Positions 24,842 to 33,552 of a stretch of 58,677 nucleotides of DNA are shown piece after piece. Location of the stretch: contig CAJUCO010000013.1 of assembly GCA_910585245.1 (NCBI GenBank), forward strand, positions 1-58,677, given 5' to 3'. The stretch is from an uncultured Oscillibacter sp. GTDB lineage: Bacteria; Bacillota; Clostridia; Oscillospirales; Oscillospiraceae. Within the stretch, counting starts at the first letter, position 1. Every line of letters begins with the position of its first letter. The notes below the pieces were generated by a model. That model was not told where the DNA came from, searched no databases, and was given only the letters and a program-made list of their open reading frames with translations. The position numbers and the translations under genes are program-made.

Positions 24842-24876
24842 ATGGGAGATGAGGAAAAGAAAGGAGGGCTTCTCCT

Positions 24877-26655
24877 ATGCCCTTTACATTTCAATTCGGC
24901 GGACCCAACGCCTTTGGGGGCGGGTTCAACCCTGAGAGTTTCCAGGGCGGAACGCCCAACCCCCGCTCCAGAAAGGCCCGGAAGCCCCGCCGCGCCATGG
25001 GCAGCGCCTTTGGCCGAACCCTTACCAACCTGGCCGTGACGCTGGTCTTCGGGCTGGTCTACTTTTATCTGGAGCTTCCCGCCCTGAACTTTCACGCCGA
25101 GGAATTTTATGTCTTCACCTTCCTCCTTTGCGCCGTGTACTGCATCTGCGCCATTTTTACCTCCGGCTTCCAGGGGGACGGCAGTGTGAAGGGCTATTTT
25201 CACTTTGTCCGCAAGCAGTGCGCCGTTCCCTTCCTGGCGGTGTTGGCCCTCATCGCCGCCCTGGCTCTGGGCGCCCTCAGCAGCTGGGTGGTGCTCCGGG
25301 CGGGAAGCTACTCCAAGCTCCTCCCCATCCAGTCCGGGGATTTCACCGCGGAGGTGGAGGAAATTTCCTATGACCAGATCCCCATGCTGGACGCGGACTC
25401 CGCCGCCCAACTGGGCACCCGGAAACTGGGCGAATTGGCGGATATGGTGTCTCAGTTTGAAATTTTGCCCACCTACACCCAGATCAACTACCAAGGACGG
25501 CCGGTCCGGGTAACCTCCTTGCGCTATGGGGACCTTATCAAGTGGTTCACCAACCGCAAAGGCGGCCTGCCCGCTTATCTCATCATCGACATGGTGAGCC
25601 AGGAGGCGGAGGTGGTACGCCTTCCGGAAGGTATGAAATACACCATTGCCGAGCATTTTGGCCGGAATCTATACCGGCATCTCCGTTTCAACTTCCCCAC
25701 CATGATGTTTGACGATCCCGTCTTCGAGATCAACGAGGAGGGAACCCCTTATTGGGTCTGCCCCCGGATTGTGCGGACCATCGGCCTTTTCGGCGGCGTG
25801 GACGTGAAGGGGGCGGTGCTGGTGAACGCCGTCACCGGAGAGAGCGAGTACCACGAACAGGTCCCCAACTGGGTGGACCGGCTGTACTCCTATGATATCA
25901 TCATGGAACAGTATGACTTTTACGGTATGTACCACAACGGCTTTTTGAACTCCATGTTCGGGCAAAAAGACGTGACCGTTACCACAGAAGGCTGGAACTA
26001 TATCGCCATTGACGACGATGTGTATATGTACACCGGCGTCACCTCCGTCACCTCGGATCAATCCAACATCGGGTTCATCCTCTCCAACCAGCGTACAAAA
26101 GAGACCAAATTCTATCCCTGCGCCGGAGCCACTGAGCGTTCCGCCCAGGAATCCGCCCAGAGCCGGGTCCAGCAGATGAGCTATCAGGCCACCTTCCCCC
26201 TGCTTTTGAACATCGCCGGTCAGCCCACTTACTTCATGTCCCTAAAGGGCAACGACGGCCTTGTGAAAATGTACGCCATGGTCAATGTCCATCAGTACCA
26301 GCTGGTGGAGACCGGACAGACGCTGGCAGAGTGCGAAAGCAACTACCGTCAGGCCCTGGCCCACGCGGGCCTCATCGCCGCGGGAGAGCAAAAGCCCGCC
26401 GCCGGGAACACCCGGGAACAAGAGGGGATTGTGGCGGAGATCCGCAGCGCGGTCATCGGCGGCGACACCCACTTTTATGTGCGCATGGAGGATAGCCTGG
26501 GCTACCTGGACTTCAATACTTCAGAGGTACCTCTGGCGGTGCTTTTGAACGTTCGGGACCACATCCGCTATACCTTCATGCTGGAGGGCGCGGAGTTCCC
26601 CGCTCACGGTCTCGTCCCGGCCACGGGATTTGAGTATGTGGATTGGGACAACTGA
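24877..26655 (+). CDS. Membrane-anchored protein of unknown function
   Basis: 592 residues; I do not recognise a family. The N terminus is Gly/Phe-rich and then basic (RSRKARKPRRA). Three hydrophobic helices follow at about 48-70, 75-97 and 115-140. The remaining 450 residues look soluble and would lie outside the membrane if the third helix exits. That part contains SLRYGDLIKWFTNRKGGLPAYLIIDMVSQ, a repeated mixed alpha/beta pattern and FYPCAGATERSAQESAQSRV, but no catalytic signature I know. The gene is monocistronic, with its own promoter and a strong terminator. Conservation would have to be judged by search. Confidence 0.75.
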   Translation: MPFTFQFGGPNAFGGGFNPESFQGGTPNPRSRKARKPRRAMGSAFGRTLTNLAVTLVFGLVYFYLELPALNFHAEEFYVFTFLLCAVYCICAIFTSGFQGDGSVKGYFHFVRKQCAVPFLAVLALIAALALGALSSWVVLRAGSYSKLLPIQSGDFTAEVEEISYDQIPMLDADSAAQLGTRKLGELADMVSQFEILPTYTQINYQGRPVRVTSLRYGDLIKWFTNRKGGLPAYLIIDMVSQEAEVVRLPEGMKYTIAEHFGRNLYRHLRFNFPTMMFDDPVFEINEEGTPYWVCPRIVRTIGLFGGVDVKGAVLVNAVTGESEYHEQVPNWVDRLYSYDIIMEQYDFYGMYHNGFLNSMFGQKDVTVTTEGWNYIAIDDDVYMYTGVTSVTSDQSNIGFILSNQRTKETKFYPCAGATERSAQESAQSRVQQMSYQATFPLLLNIAGQPTYFMSLKGNDGLVKMYAMVNVHQYQLVETGQTLAECESNYRQALAHAGLIAAGEQKPAAGNTREQEGIVAEIRSAVIGGDTHFYVRMEDSLGYLDFNTSEVPLAVLLNVRDHIRYTFMLEGAEFPAHGLVPATGFEYVDWDN

Positions 26656-26673
26656 ATGTTCTGCTTGCATCAG

Positions 26674-26708
26674 AAAAAGGGCGGCGGGCTTTGGCCCGCC
26701 GCCCTTTT
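26674..26708. terminator. Bidirectional terminator
   Basis: An 11-bp GC stem (26679-26689 with 26694-26704) and 4-nt loop, flanked by A5 and T4. It serves both the membrane-protein gene and the convergent degV gene. Confidence 0.9.
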
Positions 26709-26711
26709 CCC

Positions 26712-27551
26712 TTATTTTCTCAGAAGTATCAGCCCTAACGTGTTGGGGCCGCAATGGCAAAAGATGGTACAGCCCGCCTTGGCCTCCAAAATCTCGCCAA
26801 AGCGCCCGTCCTCCCGGATGATCTCCCTGGCAATGCCGGCCAGCTCGTCCCCCGGGCAGGTGTCCACCAGAAAAATCCGGCTGAAATCCAAATCCGTCCG
26901 ATCCCGGAGACGCTCCCGGACATAGTCCCCCACCACCTTGGCAATGTTTCCCCGGTACTTCTTGGTCACGGACATTTTGCCGTCGATGACCTCCACACAG
27001 GGGTGGAGCTTCAAGAGGTTCGCCCCCAGGGCGGTGACGGCGGAGCAGCGCCCGCCCTTTTTCATATAGTCCAGCCGGTCCAGGACAAAACTGGTCTCCA
27101 GCCGGGGGACCATGCCTTCCAGCAGGTTTAAAATCTCCGTGACGGACTTCCCCGCCTGAGCGGCCTCCGCCGCGGCCAGAACCATCATGCCGTGGCCCAC
27201 GGTCAGGTTCCCGGAGTCTACCACATAGACCTCCGGCACTTCCTCCGCCGCCAGTTTGGCGTTCTGGTGGCAGCAGGAAAACCCGCTTCCGATGTTGAGA
27301 TGAATCACAGCGTCGTACTGTTCCAGCAGTGCGCGAAACGCGTCCTCATAGTCCGCCACATTGACCGCATTGGTGGTTGTAATTTCTCCGCCGGACTCCA
27401 CATGAGCGGCGATATCCGCCGTGCGGATGTCCACACCGTCGTGGTAGAGCTTCCCGGCCTTGACAATCCCCAGGGGGAAGACGGCGACGTCATATTGTTC
27501 CAGCAGCCGCTTCGGCAGGTCGCAGGTGCTGTCGGTGGTAATTTTGATCAT
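26712..27551 (-). CDS. DegV family fatty-acid-binding protein
   Basis: A 279-residue cytoplasmic protein of the DegV/FakB family, which binds a fatty acid and presents it to a fatty-acid kinase. Motifs are KITTDSTCDLP at the N terminus, GSGFSCCHQNA near 88, VDSGNLTVGHG near 112, LDRLDYMKKGGRCS near 160 and the closing CHCGPNTLGLILL. GAAGGAG precedes the ATG. It is monocistronic and convergent with the membrane-protein gene. The lipid specificity cannot be read from sequence. Confidence 0.93.
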   Translation of the reverse strand: MIKITTDSTCDLPKRLLEQYDVAVFPLGIVKAGKLYHDGVDIRTADIAAHVESGGEITTTNAVNVADYEDAFRALLEQYDAVIHLNIGSGFSCCHQNAKLAAEEVPEVYVVDSGNLTVGHGMMVLAAAEAAQAGKSVTEILNLLEGMVPRLETSFVLDRLDYMKKGGRCSAVTALGANLLKLHPCVEVIDGKMSVTKKYRGNIAKVVGDYVRERLRDRTDLDFSRIFLVDTCPGDELAGIAREIIREDGRFGEILEAKAGCTIFCHCGPNTLGLILLRK

Positions 27552-27670
27552 AGGAGCTCCTTCCAGGTCCGGAGGCAGTCGACGCTTCCAAGACCGTGTC
27601 CTGTTAAATTCCCGCCGCCAAAAGAGGGCGGAAGCGGAGCTATTGTATCACATATTTTTTGGAAAATCCA

Positions 27671-27705
27671 TAGGCCTTATTTGAAAAATGGCAAAACGCC
27701 GGATG
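27671..27705. repeat. Half copy of the TAGGCC palindromic repeat
   Basis: TAGGCCTTATTTGAAAAATG followed by GCAAAACGCC matches the inward-reading right arm of the 16865-17027 repeat with two differences in 30 bp. The other arm is missing. It lies in the 325-bp gap between degV and the regulator gene. Confidence 0.65.
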
Positions 27706-27794
27706 GAGGACCGTTTTTATAGTAGAACCTTTCCTCAGGCAGTCCGCTGTGGCGAGGAACCAGGCCCCGGCAGAAAAAGATACGCCGGGAAACG

Positions 27795-28469
27795 CTAACA
27801 TTTTATGTCCCGCAGGTAATTGTAAATCGTATATCGCGAGGTTCCCAACTGCTTTGCTATAGTTTCCACCGCTCCGCGTATGTTAAAAATACCGCGGTCG
27901 TTCAACTCCCGGACAATGAGGCGGTTCCGCTCCAAGGCGGAAATCTCTTTTAGCATATTGACATGGGAAATGGCCTCCTCCAGAGAGTTGAAAATCAACT
28001 GGTCCACGTCGCTGGGCACACGCTCGTTAAACTCCTCCATCATACCTCCGTTGACAGAGGGAAAAAAGTTCTTGATAAACTCATTGAGGGGAATCGACAC
28101 ATCAACGTGGATTTCTATACAGCCAATGATCTCCTGGGCCTGGTTGCGAAGGAGAACCGCCACGCTTTTCAGGGAATGTCCGTTGTGGTTGAAGCCGTAA
28201 AAAATGCCGATGACGTCTTCCTCCGGCTTTCCCTGCCAATGCTCGTGATCATATTCCACCAGCCGGTCCCGGATCAGCGGGATCATCCCCGAGCCAATCT
28301 TCCGCCCGGTGATAAAGCCGTTTTCAATGGCAATCACGCTGTGCTCCATGTCCTCCAGCGAGTGCAGGGAAACCTCGCAGTTCGGGCCGCTGACCAGACT
28401 GATTCCCTTTACCAATGGAATGTAGGTTTTTAAAATACCTCTGTCCTGCTCGTCAAAAATATCCTTCAA
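27795..28469 (-). CDS. YheO/DauR-like transcriptional regulator (PAS_6 plus HTH_22)
   Basis: A 224-residue regulator. The N-terminal YheO-like PAS domain covers about 5-120 (GPNCEVSLHSLEDMEHSVIAIENG, FYGFNHNGHSLKSVAVLL), and a C-terminal HTH_22 domain covers about 165-224 (RGAVETIAKQLGTSRYTIYNYLRD). DauR, the best-known relative, represses D-arginine catabolism, and the PAS domain senses a small ligand. I chose the TTG at 28469 because AGGAGG lies eight bases upstream; the frame extends to 28538 without a better site. It trails the TRAP operon and is the likely controller of the catabolic locus. Confidence 0.8.
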   Translation of the reverse strand: MKDIFDEQDRGILKTYIPLVKGISLVSGPNCEVSLHSLEDMEHSVIAIENGFITGRKIGSGMIPLIRDRLVEYDHEHWQGKPEEDVIGIFYGFNHNGHSLKSVAVLLRNQAQEIIGCIEIHVDVSIPLNEFIKNFFPSVNGGMMEEFNERVPSDVDQLIFNSLEEAISHVNMLKEISALERNRLIVRELNDRGIFNIRGAVETIAKQLGTSRYTIYNYLRDIKC

Positions 28470-28641
28470 TTCTTCTACCTCCTGTGTTCCGACCAATCCG
28501 CCCTCTCTACGTCTCTTGAGCGTCCGGAAGACTGTCAATCTTATTTTAACACATCGTTTCTATTTTTCCACAATTTTTAAAAAATTTTAACACCTGCCCG
28601 TTCCGAGATGCGATCCCGGAAATCAAGTTGTGCTTTCGCAG

Positions 28642-28690
28642 AGAATCCTCACATTTTGGAAGGTCATTCCATCCAAAATGTGAGGATTCT
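28642..28690. other. 19-bp perfect inverted repeat downstream of the TRAP operon
   Basis: Arms 28642-28660 and 28672-28690 with an 11-nt loop. It has no T-run on either side, so it is a processing or stability hairpin, or a weak terminator, between dctM and the regulator gene. The rest of the 28470-28781 gap is AT-rich and empty. Confidence 0.6.
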
Positions 28691-28781
28691 ACTCTTCAAC
28701 CGTATGGAAGCCGCGGCGGCCGGAAGGCGGTCTTTGGATAAAGTACGCAAAGGCAGACTGCCGCCGCTCCGCCCTCTTTCC

Positions 28782-30098
28782 TCAGCCGTACAGGAGCGAC
28801 GGCAACCATAAAACGATTTGCGGGAAAACCATACAAAGAAGAATGGCCGCAGCCTGGAGGACAAGGAAGGGCGGCACGGATTGATAGAGATCAACCGTCC
28901 TGACGTCCGGCGGGGAGACCGCCTTGAGGAAGAAGAGGCTAAAGCCGAAAGGCGGCGTAATGTAGGCCATCTGCATACTGATCATGAACAGTACGCCAAA
29001 CCAGATGGGGTCAAAGCCAAAGCTCTCCAAAATCGGCATATAAATGGGGATGGTGATGAACAGCATGGTGGTCTCTTCCAGGAAGCAGCCCAAAATGAAA
29101 TAAGACAGCATCATGAAAAACACGATCAACATGGGATTGACGTGCAGGCCGGTGATAAACGCCTTGAGCATATTGGGGATTCCCGTCATGATCAAAACAG
29201 CGGAAAAGCAGTTTGCGCCAAAGAGAATCCACATGACCATACCCGTGGTGTTGAAGGTACGCAGCGCCGCGTCAAAGGCCATCTTCCAGCTGAACTTCCC
29301 ATAGACCAGGGCGGCGATGATCGCACCCAGAGCCCCTACCGCCGCCGACTCCGTGGGGGAGGCAATTCCCAAGAAGATGCTGCCCAGAACCGCCAGCACA
29401 ATCAGGATGGGGAGAACCAGACCTCTGGCCAGCTTCAATTGCTCCTTCCAGGAAAGCCTGTCCTCCTTTGGTATGGCCGGACAGAGGTCCGGCCGGAGAG
29501 CGCTTCGAATCAGAATATAACCGCTATACAGCACCACCAGCAAGAGACCGGGGCCCACGCCGCCCGCGAAGAGCTTGCCGACGGAATTAGACGTCAGCGT
29601 TCCATAGATGATAAACGCGACGCTGGGCGGAATCAAAATACCCATGGGACCGCCTACCAGAATGGAACCCAGCGCAATCCGCTTGTCATAGCCCTTTTCC
29701 AGCATCATGGGCAAAGCGATTAGGCCCATGGTGACAATCGCCGCCGCAGCCACTCCCGACATGGCGCCCAACACGGCGGATATCATGACTACGGACACGG
29801 CAAGGCCGCCTTTCAATCCCCCAAGCCATTGGTACAACGCGTCAAAAAGCGCGTTTGCTATGCCCGATTTTTCCAGAATACAGGCCATGAGAACGAACAT
29901 GGGAACCGCCTGCATAGTAGAGCTTTGCATAACGGCCCATGTGTTGGTCAGGGCCAACTTCAAAACCGTGGGGCTGTAGAACAAACATCCGGTGAGCAGC
30001 GCGCCGCCGCCCAGGGTGAACGCCATAGGGATCCCCAGAGCCAGACCACACAGAAATACCAGCGCCAGCACAAGAACAGGACCTACCCAAGCAGCCAT
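28782..30098 (-). CDS. dctM: TRAP transporter large permease (DctM)
   Basis: A 438-residue membrane protein with about 12 hydrophobic segments, the ion-coupled transport subunit of a TRAP carboxylate importer. Family landmarks are GIPMAFTLGGGALL near the N terminus, GVAAAAIVTMGLIALPMMLEKGYD near 115-140, PPSVAFIIYGTLT near 160 and the C-terminal MQMAYITPPFGFSLFFLKAV. The ATG at 30098 follows AAGGAGAGG and overlaps the dctQ stop by one base (TAATG). It is the last gene of the minus-strand operon. Confidence 0.93.
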   Translation of the reverse strand: MAAWVGPVLVLALVFLCGLALGIPMAFTLGGGALLTGCLFYSPTVLKLALTNTWAVMQSSTMQAVPMFVLMACILEKSGIANALFDALYQWLGGLKGGLAVSVVMISAVLGAMSGVAAAAIVTMGLIALPMMLEKGYDKRIALGSILVGGPMGILIPPSVAFIIYGTLTSNSVGKLFAGGVGPGLLLVVLYSGYILIRSALRPDLCPAIPKEDRLSWKEQLKLARGLVLPILIVLAVLGSIFLGIASPTESAAVGALGAIIAALVYGKFSWKMAFDAALRTFNTTGMVMWILFGANCFSAVLIMTGIPNMLKAFITGLHVNPMLIVFFMMLSYFILGCFLEETTMLFITIPIYMPILESFGFDPIWFGVLFMISMQMAYITPPFGFSLFFLKAVSPPDVRTVDLYQSVPPFLVLQAAAILLCMVFPQIVLWLPSLLYG

Positions 30099-30601
30099 TA
30101 TAACGCCTCTCCTTTCACCAGAAAATACACCGAGCGAACCAACAGCGCGCCCGCCTCCACCAGCTGCAACGCCGCCGCCAGAGGAATGGTTGCCCGAATG
30201 GGCCACAGCGGCGCGTGCAGCGCGGAGATGGACCGCTCTCCTGTTTGAAAGGCCTCCAGGGCATAGGAAAAGCCGTAAACCATCAGATTGACGCACCAGG
30301 CGGCAACAATCAGATAGATCAGGCAGTCCACAAAGGCCCTGGCCCGCTCCGGATACAACGAGTAGATCAAGTCTACCTTGATGTGTTGATGGTTTTTCAA
30401 AAGATACGCGCCGGACATCACGCCGATGGTGCCAAAGATATACAAACTGACATCGCTGGTCCAAAAGGCCGGTGATTTGAGGATATACCGGGCGAACACC
30501 TGGTAGAGCATGATCACCAGAATGCCGCACTCACCCAGGCAGAAAATCCGGCCGGACCACTCCGCCACCGCGTCACAGGCGTCCACAATTCGTTTCAGCA
30601 T
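30098..30601 (-). CDS. dctQ: TRAP transporter small permease (DctQ)
   Basis: A 167-residue protein with four hydrophobic helices. WTSDVSLYIFGTIGVMSGAYLLKNHQHIKVDLIY is the conserved region (split here as WTSDVSLYIFGTIG and KNHQHIKVDLIY, about 45-75). It pairs with DctM in the membrane. ATG 30601 has AAGGAAG upstream; the upstream in-frame extension lacks a site. One-base overlap with dctM. Confidence 0.9.
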   Translation of the reverse strand: MLKRIVDACDAVAEWSGRIFCLGECGILVIMLYQVFARYILKSPAFWTSDVSLYIFGTIGVMSGAYLLKNHQHIKVDLIYSLYPERARAFVDCLIYLIVAAWCVNLMVYGFSYALEAFQTGERSISALHAPLWPIRATIPLAAALQLVEAGALLVRSVYFLVKGEAL

Positions 30602-30674
30602 TTTCCCACTTCCTTTCACAGTGCAAAATCTCCACCTTGCGGAACGCAAGATTGCGCCGTTTACCCCATTGCCG

Positions 30675-32105
30675 TCACGCCCGCTCAGGCGTCAGGGCAA
30701 ACACAATATCCTCCAAGACATCCTGACTGTCCTCCAGGTGCAAAACACGCTCTATCAGCTTGTCCAACGTGCCCTCGGGAAATTTCGTGATGGATAGCCG
30801 CGCCAGCGTCTTGAACTTGTAGATTAGCTCCTCCCGGGTATAACGGTGCTCTACGCTTCCCTTCAGCTCCCTGGGGTCCATCTCCTTTTCATACACGGTC
30901 CCGTCTGTGGCCGTCAGGGTGACCTTGGAGTTCCAGGGTTTCAGAGCGGGATTTTCCACAATGTCCACTTTTTGCATAAACGCCTGAATCTCCTCCCTGG
31001 CCGCTGGTTCGTCAAAAAAGGACTGGGGAATCAGCTCCCCGTCGTACAGCACGGTGGCCACCATATAGGGAATGCTGAACTGGCGCTGGAAAACATCCTT
31101 GGGATGAAGTTTCTCCTCCATGGTTCCGCCGCTGACATTGATATTCAGGGTGCTGTCTTCCACGTGGATATGTGCGATATCCTCCGGCCCCAGCCCGTGG
31201 GCCCTGGCGATGTGTTCCACGGCGCCCACGGCGCAGTGAAGGCATTTGCAGCCCGCGTAAGCCTTCATCTCAATGCCCATCTGCTCCCAGGTCTCCCCCA
31301 GGCCGTCAAAGAGAACGTCCTCGTTGGTCTCCCAGTTGGCCATTCCAAAATACCCCATGGGGCCGCAAATTACGTTGTCCCTGGGGCCGGTGACTCCCAG
31401 GGCGGCAAATTTACAGTCCTGAACGGCGTCCTGGGCGATAAAGCCCTGATGGACCTTTACCATATGGGTAATGGGGTGGTATGTAGCCATGTCGTGGGGC
31501 TGGGTCATATTGCGGCCGATGCCCTCCGCGTTTTCCAGCTGCTCTTGATCCAGCCCCAACAGCCTGCCGACGCCCGCCACCGAACCAAAGATATAGTGCC
31601 CGTTGCTTCTGCCCCGCTGCACGCCGATATTGCCCCGATAGCCGATACCAATGCGAACCAGAACCTCTTGGGCGGCCACAAAGGCCGTCAAAAATTCCTT
31701 GCCGGTCACCCGTTTGCCCTTCACGGTGTCCAGATAGCCCAGGGCGCACAGCATGGGCGGCAGCGTGTGTTCAACCGAGTGCATGGCCTCCGGGTGAATC
31801 GCGGCCCAGTCCAGCGCCCGGGGCATGGGGCCCATGGCCATGGCCGCCTCTTCCGCAGGGACTTTTTTCCCGCCGTGGAACAGGATATATGCCTCGCCCA
31901 CGCCGCCTTTTTCCTGAATGTGCCGGGCAATCTTTGGCAGGGGGTGCTGTCCGTGTCCTCCGATCATGCAGCCAATGGTGTCCAGAATCAGTTCCTTGGC
32001 AAGTTCCAAAACCTCCTGGGGAATGTCCCCGTATTCCAGCTGGGCCGTCATGCGGCACAGGGTATTGATGCCGTCTTCGTGATGCAAGCGGGGAAATCGT
32101 TTCAT
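30675..32105 (-). CDS. MmgE/PrpD family dehydratase/isomerase-like enzyme
   Basis: A 476-residue enzyme of the MmgE/PrpD family, which includes 2-methylcitrate dehydratase, cis-aconitate decarboxylase and iminodisuccinate epimerase, all acting on small polycarboxylates. It has the N-terminal helical domain (LELAKELILDTIGCMIGG near 35-52, RALDWAAIHPEAMHSVEHTLPPMLCAL near 95-122), the conserved GRSNGHYIFGSVAG near 165 and the C-terminal lid region. Its place inside the TRAP operon, between DctP and DctQ, links it to the imported carboxylate. The actual substrate is unknown. Confidence 0.88.
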   Translation of the reverse strand: MKRFPRLHHEDGINTLCRMTAQLEYGDIPQEVLELAKELILDTIGCMIGGHGQHPLPKIARHIQEKGGVGEAYILFHGGKKVPAEEAAMAMGPMPRALDWAAIHPEAMHSVEHTLPPMLCALGYLDTVKGKRVTGKEFLTAFVAAQEVLVRIGIGYRGNIGVQRGRSNGHYIFGSVAGVGRLLGLDQEQLENAEGIGRNMTQPHDMATYHPITHMVKVHQGFIAQDAVQDCKFAALGVTGPRDNVICGPMGYFGMANWETNEDVLFDGLGETWEQMGIEMKAYAGCKCLHCAVGAVEHIARAHGLGPEDIAHIHVEDSTLNINVSGGTMEEKLHPKDVFQRQFSIPYMVATVLYDGELIPQSFFDEPAAREEIQAFMQKVDIVENPALKPWNSKVTLTATDGTVYEKEMDPRELKGSVEHRYTREELIYKFKTLARLSITKFPEGTLDKLIERVLHLEDSQDVLEDIVFALTPERA

Positions 32106-32152
32106 AATACACGCCTCTTTTCTTCCTTTATTTTTTTGGGGGGTGCCCGGGT

Positions 32153-33247
32153 TTACGATTCGCTCAGATATCCTTTTTCAACGGCCCAGCTGTGCAGCAG
32201 CTCCATATATTCCACATACGCCGGGTTCTGGCTGTAGGCGGCACAGGTGTCGTAGAACGTCTGGGCCCAGGTTTGCGCGTCCTCCTCGGACCAGCGAATC
32301 AGTTCAATCCCCTGGGATTCCACCGTGTTCCAGGCCTCGTCAATGATCTGATAGCCCTCCCGCTCTATTTCGGCGTTGGAATAGGCAATTGCGTCCACCA
32401 GAATCTGCCGGTCTGCCGCCGTCATGCTGTTCCACACATCCCGGTTGACGACAAAGGTGGTGCAGTGCGTGGTGTTTACATAGGGTTCCCGAATCCAGTA
32501 CTTGGTCACCTCGTTGTAACTGGAGCTCAGGTCGTCCGAAGGGGACCCCATGACGGCGGCGTCAATTGCGCCGGTGGAGAGCATGGTGTAAACCTCCGTG
32601 GCGGCGGAATAATCCGTGCTGGCTCCCAGTTTGACCAGGGAATCCGCAATGGACCCGGCGCCCACGCGGATGGTGGCGCTTTTCAAATCCGCCACGCCGC
32701 GAATGGGAATGGTGGAGACAATGGGGACATTCGCGGGGCCGTACATCTCCCCCACCACGTGCACATTATAAGTGGATTCCACCAGCTCTTCCCACAGTTG
32801 GCCGGCCCGGCCCCCCTGATAGGTCTCGTTCAGCTCCCGCATATCGCCGATGCTCTGCACCACCGGCGGCGTGCTGAACACATATCCCAGATCAATGGAC
32901 CCCGCCACATAGGCCGAGGCCACCGCCATGGCGGGAAGAACGCCGTCGCTGACCGAGGCCATGGCCTGGTCCGTGGGGACGATGGACCCGGGCGCCGTGG
33001 GATGGACCACCACCCGGCCTTCCGCGTGCTCATTGACATACTCCGCAAACAGCTCAATGTGCTTGGCCCAAAAGCCGTTTTCCTGCCAGCTGGCGGGCTG
33101 AAGCGTTATGACCTTTCCGTTCCATTCCGTTTCGCCCTCCCCGCTCTGTGCGGGGGTGGGGGTTTGCTGCCCGCCGCAGCCGGCCAGCGTCCCCAGGGAC
33201 ACAAGCAGGCACAGCGCCAAGGCTGTCAGACTTTTCCTCTTCTTCAT
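32153..33247 (-). CDS. dctP: TRAP transporter substrate-binding lipoprotein (DctP)
   Basis: A 364-residue extracytoplasmic binding protein. The signal peptide ends with the lipobox LGTLAGC, so it would be a lipoprotein. The body shows DctP features: a polycarboxylate-binding core with PIRGVADLKSATIRVGAG near 185-202 (the Arg that grips the substrate carboxylate lies in this region) and LSTGAIDAAVMGSPSDDL near 228-245. AAGGAGG precedes the ATG at 33247. It opens the minus-strand operon dctP, MmgE/PrpD, dctQ, dctM. The ligand is probably an organic acid; which one is not readable. Confidence 0.92.
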   Translation of the reverse strand: MKKRKSLTALALCLLVSLGTLAGCGGQQTPTPAQSGEGETEWNGKVITLQPASWQENGFWAKHIELFAEYVNEHAEGRVVVHPTAPGSIVPTDQAMASVSDGVLPAMAVASAYVAGSIDLGYVFSTPPVVQSIGDMRELNETYQGGRAGQLWEELVESTYNVHVVGEMYGPANVPIVSTIPIRGVADLKSATIRVGAGSIADSLVKLGASTDYSAATEVYTMLSTGAIDAAVMGSPSDDLSSSYNEVTKYWIREPYVNTTHCTTFVVNRDVWNSMTAADRQILVDAIAYSNAEIEREGYQIIDEAWNTVESQGIELIRWSEEDAQTWAQTFYDTCAAYSQNPAYVEYMELLHSWAVEKGYLSES

Positions 33248-33393
33248 GGTTTGAACCTCCTTCGTTTTTCTATTTTTGCCGCGTTCCATCTGGGGCGCGG
33301 TAAAAACCGTCTCGCCGGGAGAGTCTTGAGGCGGCCCCTCTATTTTGGTGGTTTCCTCCAAAAATATCCCCATGCGTCGCCTTGAATACTACC

Positions 33394-33422
33394 AAAATAC
33401 CATAGTTAAAATATTTTGTCAA
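33394..33422 (-). promoter_or_regulatory. Promoter of the TRAP operon
   Basis: On the minus strand TTGACA (33417-33422), 17-bp spacer, TATTTT (33394-33399). The AAAATATTTT palindrome at 33408-33417 fills the spacer and touches the -35, so a bound regulator would block polymerase. Confidence 0.7.
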
Positions 33423-33440
33423 TATCTATTAAAATATTTT
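33406..33440. promoter_or_regulatory. Twin TTAAAATATTTT operator candidates
   Basis: Two identical 12-bp boxes, 33406-33417 and 33429-33440, each with a perfect AAAATATTTT palindrome, start 23 bp apart (about two helical turns). They lie between the divergent promoters of the catabolic locus. Binding by the YheO/DauR-like regulator is inference. Confidence 0.6.
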
Positions 33441-33459
33441 TGTATTTTTTAAAATTCTA

Positions 33460-33488
33460 TTGCATTTCCGGAAAGCATCCTGTACAAT
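33460..33488 (+). promoter_or_regulatory. Promoter of the lyase/hydratase operon
   Basis: TTGCAT (33460-33465), 17-bp spacer, TACAAT (33483-33488). Transcription would begin near 33495, giving a leader of about 58 nt before the lyase gene. Confidence 0.72.
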
Positions 33489-33552
33489 GCTTTTCAAGCA
33501 GCGCTGCCAAAGGCCACAGGCTCCGCTGACAAACGATGAGAAGGAGGCGCTT

